The position numbers and the translations under genes were made by a program. Shown piece by piece: positions 56,391 through 64,000 of a DNA stretch of 64,000 bases (the stretch's first letter is position 1; the number at the start of each line of letters is the position of its first letter). Under the pieces are notes generated by a model, which was not told the DNA's origin, made no database searches, and was given only the letters and a program-made list of their open reading frames with translations. The stretch covers positions 361,501 to 425,500 of the forward strand of contig BROG01000297.1 in assembly GCA_030159075.1 (NCBI GenBank), read 5' to 3'. This DNA is from Atrina japonica. Lineage: Eukaryota > Mollusca > Bivalvia > Pterioida > Pinnidae.

Positions 56391-56644
56391 GTATGTTTGG
56401 TCTTGATATACATATATATAAACTCTCCTTTTTTTTCACCATATTCTCTCAACACATTGCGACTGTTGGCCATGACATACCAATTTTGTACTTCTGAATG
56501 GTAAGCTACAATATTTCATGTTATCAAACTGGGGATGGGGTGGGGTGAATGATTGAGACCAAAAGACTTCCACTGAATATTCATGAGTTTATTCTTGAGG
56601 ACCCCCCAAAAAATAAATCACGAGAAAGTGGTAAACTGACTGTA
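56391..56644. other. Start of intron 2
   Basis: GTATGT donor followed by T-rich DNA. No exon. Confidence 0.5.
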
Positions 56645-56965
56645 TGAAATCGTTGTAGTGGAAGGATTCAACGAGAGTGTAGCTTGAGTTGAATCCATTC
56701 ATTACAATGATCCATCGCAGTTGATACGGATAGAAACATTTGTGTGGTTTTGTTATTTATTACATGTACATGCCTCTTATTTATCTAATTTGGTACAGAA
56801 ATTGAACATTAATTCCACTTATAACGACGTTATAAAATATTATGGATGGGCGGATTTCCATTTAGAAAAGTGGCTCCGGAAGAATTTCCGTATCCAACTG
56901 CAGTGCAATACGACGTTACATACTACACGGGCGTATTGAACTCTGTATTATAACTGGATGATTAC
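56645..56965 (+). repeat. Dispersed palindromic element, copy 2
   Basis: Opposite orientation to 21037-21370. It has the palindromic GGAAGGATTCAACGAG ... GAGTTGAATCCATTC, then AGAAACATTTGTGTGGTTTT, GTGGCTCCGGAAGAATTTCC and GGGCGTATTGAACTCTGTAT. Confidence 0.7.
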
Positions 56966-57561
56966 AGTCGTGTATGTAATAAATATCATTTATACGGTAA
57001 TGCACTGCATGTATAATTTAGGAAAAAACACATTGGGTGTATCTTATGTCTGGTAATATTTTACCATTCTCACAAACCGTATAAGATTATATCTACGTTT
57101 GACTACTTAGTAGAATGAATTTGTACAAAATGCATGTTGCATTAATAATTATGTAAAATATTCAGTTCTTTGTTATTGGGGAGGCCTAGGGTCGTGTAAG
57201 GTTACTGTCGTATTACTCTGATCTAGGTAAATGCACTGCAGTGTTTTGTATCTGTCAATACTTTACCATTTGAACACTACCTCATAAGAAAATACAAGTA
57301 GCAGCTTGTTATGATACCTGTGTGTCTTGGAAATTTATATAGAATATTCAGTTATTTGTAACTTGGGATCGAGGGATGCAAGAACTGATATGTTACACTG
57401 ATGTAGGTAGATGCATTAGGGGATTGCTGTATTTTTTCAAATAATCTGCAAATACTTAACTAAAAATTTCACAGAATCTTTGAACAAAGCATGCGGATAT
57501 TCACCTCTTGTTTCTGAGTAGGGATGAAGGAAAAGGTGAGAGTTAGGTGAATCTCGGCTTA
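56966..57561. other. Intron 2, no gene
   Basis: Three loose ~150-bp phrases (AATGCACTGCATG, TGTCTGGTAATATTTTACCA, ATTCAGTTCTTTGTTATTGG) repeat between about 56995 and 57430, an old tandem repeat. Confidence 0.5.
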
Positions 57562-57732
57562 CAGTAGAACCTATTTATCCGGATCACTCCTCTGACTTCC
57601 AGATATATCTGAAATCCAAGATAACTGAAGTATTCATTAATGCATTGATCTGTCCATAAAGAAATTGCCAGGTTAGCTTGGACATAACCAGAATTTCGAC
57701 TCATCCCATTTCAACATAACGAGTTTCCACTG
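57562..57732 (+). mobile_element. Pogo/Tigger-like MITE
   Basis: Ends CAGTAGAACCTATTTATCCG and AACATAACGAGTTTCCACTG are inverted and start with CAGT. Interior has no coding. Confidence 0.6.
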
Positions 57733-58325
57733 TGTCTTAACACTGGTAAATATCAGGTTTCTTTTTTCCTGTCTTGTCACACATTAAAGGTTTGCAAAAA
57801 AATAAAAAAAACACTGAGAACCAACAGCTGACCCCTATAATAAGTAAATAAAAAGCGTTGACTATTTCTGGCAGTACTCATTCAGCGGCAAATCTACTTT
57901 CCTATTACGCTGACAGCTATTCTTAGCAGTTTTATGGTAAAACTCTCTATCGCTTCTCTCTCATTTTTTTGAATTCTGTGCATTAAGAAAGTGCAAACTG
58001 TTTGTCTTAATGGAAATATCATCAGGATTTGAAGATGGTGATTAAATTGTCACTTAGAAGTTAAGTAGAAGATGTGACATTTTCCAATAAAGATATATTC
58101 ACAAGAAATCCATTATTTTGCAAAAGAAGCTAACGAGCAGAGAGAACCATACACATACAAAGATATCGGTATAGACAGACACACTTTAATGGTGAGGTTA
58201 GATATTCTATAATTTGATGACAATGAGAAATGGTAACTTAATAAATATCATATTATGTGAGGAGGATTTAGTGGTGACATTAGAATTTATGATACGGGGA
58301 GTCGGTGGAAAACATGTGCTTATTT
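57733..58325. other. Intron 2, no gene
   Basis: Low-copy AT-rich DNA. No exon found despite looking for the expected continuation of the RESP18-homology region. Confidence 0.4.
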
Positions 58326-60670
58326 TGTTTTGTTAAGGGAGAGATAGTTGAAAATGCTGTCAGCTATAGTGTTGGTGGTGAAATGTTTGTTTTTTTAAGT
58401 GAAAGATAGTTGAAAATGTTGTCAGCTGTAGTGTTGGTGGTGAAATGTTTGTTTTGTTAAGGGGAGATAGTTGAAAATGTTGTCAGCTGTAGTGTTGGTG
58501 GTGAAATGTTTATTTTGTTTAGGGAGAGATAGTTGAAAATGTTGTCAGCTGTAGTGTTAATGTTAAAATGTTTGTTTTGTTATGGGGAGATAGTTGAAAA
58601 TGTTGTCAGCTGTAGTGTTGGTGTTAAAATGTTTGTTTTGTTATGGGGAGATAGTTGAAAATGTTGTCAGCTATAGTGTTGGTGGTGAAATGTTTGTTTT
58701 TTTTAAGTGAAAGATAGTTGAAAATGTTGTCAGCTGTAGTGTTGGTGGTGAAATGTTTGTTTTGTTAAGGGGAGATAGTTGAAAATGTTGTCAGCTGTAG
58801 TGTTGGTGGTGAAATGTTTATTTTGTTTAGGGAGAGATAGTTGAAAATGTTGTCAGCTGTAGTGTTGGTGTTAAAATGTTTGTTTTGTTATGGGGAGATA
58901 GTTGAAAATGTTGTCAGCTTTAGTGTTGGTGTTAAAATGTTTGTTTTGTTATGGGGAGATAGTTGAAAATGTTGTCAGCTGTAGTGTTGGTGGTGAAATG
59001 TTTTTTTTTTAAGTGAAAGATAGTTGAAAATGTTGTCAGGTGTAGTGTTGCTGTTAAAATGTTTGTTTTGTTAAGGGAGAGATAGTTTAAAATGTTGTCA
59101 GCTGTAGTGTTGGTGTTAAAATGTTTGTTTTGTTAAGTGAAAGATAGTTGAAAATGTTGTCAGCTGTAGTGTTGGTGGTGAAATGTTTATTTTGTTAAGG
59201 GAGAGATAGTTGAAAATGTTGTCAGCTGTAGTGTTGGTGTTAAAATGTTTGTTTTTTTTTTAAGTGAAAGATAGTTGAAAATGTTGTCAGCTGTAGTGTT
59301 GGTGGTGAAATGTTTGTTTTTTTTAAGTGAAAGATAGTTGAAAATGTTGTCAGGTGTAGTGTTGCTGTTAAAATGTTTGTTTGTTAAAAATTGAAAATGT
59401 TGTCAGCTGTAGTGTTGGTGTTAAAATGTTTGTTTTGTTAAGGGAGAGATAGTTGAAAATGTTGTCAGCTGTAGTGTTGGTGTTAAAATGTTTGTTTTGT
59501 TAAATGAAAGATAGTTGAAAATGTTGTCAGCTGTAGTGTTGGTGGTGAAATGTTTGGTTTTTTTTTAAGTGAAAGATAGTTGAAAATGTTGTCAGGTGTA
59601 GTGTTGCTGTTAAAATGTTTGTTTGTTAAAAATTGAAAATGTTGTCAGCTGTGGTGTTGGTGTTAAAATGTTTGTTTTGTTAAGGGAGAGATAGTTGAAA
59701 ATGTTGTCAGCTGTAGTGTTGGTGTTAAAATGTTTGTTTTGTTAAGTGAAAGATAGTTGAAAATGTTGTCAGCTGTAGTGTTGTTTGTGAAATGTTTGTT
59801 TTGTTAAGGGAGGGATAGTTGAAAATGTTGTCAGCTGCAGTGTTGGTGTTAAAATGTTTGTTTTTTTTTAAGTGAAAGATAGTTGAAAATGTTGTCAGCT
59901 GTAGTGTTGGTTGTGAAATGTTTGTTTTTTAAGCGAAAGATAGTTGAAAATGTTGTCAGCTGTAGTGTTGGTGTTAAAATGTTTGTTTTTTTTTTAAGTG
60001 AAAGATAGTTGAAAATGTTGTCAGGTGTAGTGTTGCTGTTAAAATGTTTGTTTGTTAAAAATTGAAAATGTTGTCAGCTGTAGTGTTGGTGTTAAAATGT
60101 TTGTTTTGTTAAGGGAGAGATAGTTGAAAATGTTGTCAGCTGTAGTGTTGGTGTTAAAATGTTTGTTTTGTTAAGTGAAAGATAGTTGAAAATGTTGTCA
60201 GCTGTAGTGTTGTTTGTGAAATGTTTGTTTTGTTAAGGGAGGGATAGTTGAAAATGTTGTCAGCTGCAGTGTTGGTGTTAAAATGTTTGTTTTTTTTTAA
60301 GTGAAAGATAGTTGAAAATGTTGTCAGCTGTAGTGTTGGTTGTGAAATGTTTGTTTTTTAAGCGAAAGATAGTTGAAAATGTTGTCAGCTGTAGTGTTGG
60401 TGTTAAAATGTTTGTTTTTTTTAAGTGAAAGATAGTTGAAAATGTTGTCAGCTGTAGTGTTGGTTGTGAAATGTTTGTTTTGTTAAGGGAGAGTTTGTTG
60501 AAAAAGTTGTCAGCTGTAGTGTTGGTGTTAAAATGTTTGTTTTGTTAAGTGAAAGATAGTTGAAAATGTTGTCAGTTGTAGTGTTGGTGGTGAAATGTTT
60601 GTTTTGTTATGCGGAGATAGTTGAAAATGTTGTCAGCTGTAGTGTTGGTGGTGAAATGTTAAATGTTGTC
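58326..60670. repeat. Minisatellite, ~61-bp unit, ~2.3 kb
   Basis: Units read GATAGTTGAAAATGTTGTCA, GCTGTAGTGTTGGTGTTAAA, ATGTTTGTTTTGTTAAGGGA. About 38 copies; length varies in the T-run. The rare CAGGTGTAG variant occurs at 59037, 59351, 59593 and 60022; the last two mark a 429-bp block duplicated almost without change. Confidence 0.93.
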
Positions 60671-60699
60671 AAATTATGCTTTCACAATTTTTCAGTTAT

Positions 60700-60922
60700 A
60701 AAAGTATGTTGGCAACTTTTATTGATGATGGAGAGAACCTGGTTACTTTGTACCCGGGAAGAGTCCAACAGCATTCTGCATTTAGTAAACTGGCAAACTT
60801 TCTCACAAAAATCAGCTTAGGTTCCAGCAAGCTTAATGAAACGGCACTCACCAGAAGAGACAGACTTGATGGTGTAAAGCATGGTGCTCTAACCGCTCTG
60901 CCCCGAAGGCCTGTGATGTAAG
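60700..60922 (-). mobile_element. tRNA-derived SINE, GGCGTAAAAC-type family, minus strand
   Basis: On the minus strand: head GGGGCAGAGCGGTTAGAGCA, then GTGAGAAAGTTTGCCAGTTT and CCCGGGTACAAAGTAACCAG, the order of the 31831 copy; the terminal GGCGTAAAAC/AAATC tail is lost. The + strand translation of this SINE gives an 81-codon frame that is not a gene. Confidence 0.75.
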
Positions 60923-61184
60923 TAAACAGAAAGTATAAGTATGCTTATTTGACATATTTCAGACATTTTTGACTTCTTCTTAAGAACCAGTGGGCCAATT
61001 TTCAACCAAATTGTACTGGTAGTATCGTTAAGTTTTGGAATGAAAAGGTTCAAGAAGTCATAGTGGCCCCCAAAAGGATAAAAAATCTTCCAATGAACCA
61101 GTGATCAGATGTTTTTAATTTATGTACATATGTACCTGCAGCATATGACGTCTTTGCACAAGGGGAAGAACTCTTGCTGAAAAG

Positions 61185-61232
<48 letters not shown>

Positions 61233-61892
61233 TGAAACTTAAGAATCGTGAGGGTATAAGAAAGAGATGAACAGAGAGAAAACACAATAAGTATGTTTCA
61301 TAACACACCTACATGTAATTCTGTTTTAATCAGATTTTTTTGGTATAAATTGATATTTGATTTCTACCAAAGCAATGTTAGCCATACCTGAACAGGGAAA
61401 TTGCACATTGCTGTATAACATTGAATAGATAACACATAGAACAAACTGCATGATCAATTAGAACCGATTTACACATTGATTGATACAAAGAGAAGTAAAT
61501 AAAATCAAGACAGATTTAATGGGAAAATTATTGCGTTTCTCTGAGGACTGCACAAACGATTTTTCTTGTTAACTATATGGATTGCCTCTTAATGTCATTT
61601 CAATAAATGCAGTTCTCATATGTTTCATTTTATCATTGATTAACTGACTAAAATGGGACATTAGATTCTGTGCAATTACACCTTTTGTCAGAAAAATGAA
61701 TTTATTTCTCGGAAATTTAAGTGGAAACCATATATTTATATATATCAATGCAGTAAAATTTGATTAATTATAAAAAACTTTCAGGAAATTGAGCTTTTCA
61801 TTTGCTACACAGACAGTCTGTGGTTTATTTTGATTGAAGACAAAATGAGAATCGGGTAGGTTTTTGTTACTATATATATATGTATATATATA

Positions 61893-61926
<34 letters not shown>
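60923..61926. other. Intron 2, CA/TA microsatellites and low-copy DNA
   Basis: (CA)n at 61187-61222 followed by TA; another TA run at 61872-61925 adjoining the next element. No exon. Confidence 0.5.
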
Positions 61927-62929
61927 CAGTCTAACCTGCCATAGCGGTCACCTGTGTATAGCGCGACCCTGTCCATAGCGGTCAATCTGAAGGATCCCCA
62001 TTGTATTTTACTATATAATGACCCTTTATATAGTGGTCACCTGTTCAACGCGGTCAGCGGCCACTTGTTTACGGCCCGACAATCGACGATTTTTTCGTAT
62101 AGCGGCCATTCCACTTGAACCATGAGGGCGAGTAAATTAGAGTTATCCTTCTTGCTACTACTTTCGAAGTGCATCATGTTTTTTCACGTAACTTGCTTTC
62201 AGCGATTCGGATCTCACCTAGACTTTCCATTAAATCTATGTTAAACTTCGAAGCGAGATGTTTGTTTATTACCTGGATTGATTGTATAAACATACCTCCA
62301 GGCGAGGTACACACAAGGTGTTTATGTAATTGGTTAATTGGATTATTAACGCAAACAGACGGCTTTCGATGGGAGACCAAGATTAAACGATACCGCATCT
62401 CGACGACCTTCTACCAAGCTACACGTGCCTAATTGTAGTAATTACCATGCGGCATGCGGCTTTTCAACCTTTTGTTTCGAATACAGTTACCCAACTCGGT
62501 ACAACAAAAGGAATAATGGTATGACTGAGGGACAGTTTGCAAAACTGTTATGCTTTTCAATTGATACATGATTATCATGATTTCATATTTAATTGATACG
62601 TGTATGTGGTACTTGACTCAGGTGAAATAGATTTCTATAATTTAAGTGAAAACATTGAAAATTTGTTGGTATTTATTTAATAAAAGTTATATTTTAACTG
62701 AATTTTGTTGATTTATATGCATGTATATAAATAAGAATTACATTTGGACATGTGGTTATTATTGCATATATATATACAAGTATGGTGAGTTTGAAAGACA
62801 CGCACATCAATATAGAAAAATAATTTTGGTACATTTCACCTATCATGGCCGACCCTGTATATAGGGGTCACCTGTCTATAGGGGCCAAAATTGGTCATCC
62901 CCTTGAGTGGCCCCTATACACAGGTTTTA

Positions 62930-62936
<7 letters not shown>
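61927..62936 (+). mobile_element. Pogo/Tigger-like element (~1 kb, non-autonomous)
   Basis: Left end ACAGTCTAACCTGCCATAGC and right end CTATACACAGGTTTTACTG are terminal inverted repeats next to TA runs on both sides. Subterminal 'GCGGTCACCTGTGTATAGCG' and 'GGGGTCACCTGTCTATAGGG' phrases are typical. Two frames of 74-87 codons overlap at 62169-62432 on opposite strands; neither shows a recognisable transposase motif. The two ends could belong to two separate copies. Confidence 0.55.
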
Positions 62937-62966
<30 letters not shown>

Positions 62967-64000
62967 TTGTAGTTTTCACCTTTTTAGATGGCAGGGACTA
63001 AATGTCTGGAGAGCTAATGCCCCATGCACCCTGCAGTGGCGGCGTCCGCGTCATTCATGAACCAAAATTTTAACATGGGAGATAACATTTTAAGTACACA
63101 GAACAGAGTTTTGATATATCACATGTATACTACTTGGGATTAGAGGTAACCAATGGTACCTTGACTTTTGACCTAATGATCCGGACCTCTGAATTTTACC
63201 TACTTTTTAAAAACTTTTTGTTGAAAAATTTAAACATTATTCCAATTATGGAGCTGTTGAAAAGGAAGAGAAATGGCAGGTTTAGATGCATAGGATGTGA
63301 TGAGCAGTATACGCCCATTTCATACAAATAAACGACTGATTAACTTCACACAATAGAATTTTCATTTGACATATAAGGAGCAATGTCCTAGGGATTTTTT
63401 TGTAAGCTGTCTTCTTTTCCAAGGACATTTTCCTGCATTTTGTTCTCAAACAAGGATAACAAGACAGGATCAACTTGGGGCTGAACTTAAATTCCTCTAA
63501 ATTGAAAATTTTTGTTTCTGTCAAATTGCATCTCTGACACCTCAAAATTCACAAGCTGATATTTTGCTAATGTTTTGCACATTGGACATGCATAGAACAT
63601 CTTCCTAGAAGTTTTACAATTTACACAATTTTCCTCTCGTGACCCTCTGTTGGCAAAACTATGTCACCAACTGTGTAGCCTACTCCGTAACCTCACCCAA
63701 GTTTGTTTACAAGTGAATGAAACAGCATAAAGTAGATCCGTCATTTGCTCTGGTTAAAGTCAACGAATTTTCACGTGAAAATGTTATCTTACCCTACCCC
63801 ATAAAGACAAGGAAATCTTTTCCGTTATTTTTGTGAATCTCCCTGCCCACAGTGGGAGAAACAGTTATTTTTTCATGGATAATCCTGGTCTTTCACTTTT
63901 CTCTCTGCCAGGAGAATTTGTTTTCCTCTGAAGAGTATACAGTCACACAGAAATACTCTGATGCACAGCAAAGAAACTCTGTGGAAAATTAAGGACAAAT
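62937..64000. other. Intron 2 continues, no gene
   Basis: Begins with a TA run (62937-62963). CTGCAGTGGCGGCGTCCGCG at about 63031 is a short GC-rich patch. A good-looking acceptor (CTTTTCTCTCTGCCAG, ending at 63912) is followed by GAGAATTTGTTTTCC, which does not continue the expected protein, so I do not call an exon. Confidence 0.4.

Noticed and set aside
56391..56497. Extension of exon 2 past the GTATGT donor (reads M-F-G)
   Set aside because: Lacks the next conserved cysteine, degenerates into low-complexity residues and stops; the donor is strong.
60676..60921. 81-codon frame that looks protein-like
   Set aside because: It is the translation of a minus-strand SINE.
63897..63960. Third exon after the acceptor-like CTCTCTGCCAG
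   Set aside because: The downstream frame does not give the expected F-G-x-C continuation, and no donor or family motif follows.

Overview
The window looks like one long stretch of animal nuclear DNA, most likely from a marine mollusc and probably a bivalve. The reasons are: AT-rich DNA full of ACATGTA-type words; tRNA-headed SINEs of two kinds (one with a body ending in GTTAAACAACAA, one ending in GGCGTAAAAC plus an AAATC tail); many short terminal-inverted-repeat elements (MITEs) of pogo/Tigger, hAT and unclassified type; and a very high load of minisatellites. There is no bacterial-style gene packing, and almost every open frame is a by-product of tandem repeats.

Only one host gene is supported, on the + strand, and only its 5' end is here. 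A promoter with a perfect TGACGTCA cAMP-response octamer (2399-2406) and a TATATAGG box (2526-2533) precedes a 4-codon upstream ORF (2575-2589) and a first coding exon (2595-2706) that encodes a signal peptide and ends in a GTAAGT donor in phase 1. After an intron of about 53.6 kb, a 51-nt exon (56340-56390) continues in the same phase with GCLFTQNLCGTEEECVD. That is the Cys-rich start of the RESP18-homology region of the IA-2/phogrin family (receptor-type tyrosine-phosphatase-like N, dense-core vesicle proteins). Later exons must lie beyond 64000; I found no third exon in the last 7.6 kb.

The intron is mostly repeats. Region by region: 2.7-6.3 kb, intron start with MITEs; 6.3-8.84 kb, a GC- and CpG-rich island unlike everything around it, bracketed by two diverged copies of a ~120-bp host segment; 9.95-10.86 kb, a decayed hAT transposon with a zinc-finger remnant; 14.2-19.5 kb, SINEs and five minisatellites; 20.5-24.1 kb, a 69-bp satellite between inverted pogo-like copies; 25-32 kb, MITEs, small arrays and a SINE with perfect target duplications; 33.9-35.6 kb, an array in which each unit carries a splice-acceptor-like sequence; 36-41 kb, SINEs, a 53-bp array and long-TIR MITEs; 42.3-45.5 kb, 33-bp and 110-bp higher-order satellites grown inside MITEs; 45.7-51.7 kb, 29-, 39- and 61-bp arrays; 53.2-55.4 kb, a 54-bp array split by a hAT insertion.

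Downstream of exon 2 lie a pogo-like element, a ~61-bp array with a 429-bp recent duplication, a SINE and a ~1-kb pogo-like element. By rough addition of the array lengths, tandem repeats make up about a third of the window. The most unusual items are the GC-rich island, the repeated birth of satellites inside one MITE family, and a 37-bp perfect palindrome framed by 7-bp direct repeats.
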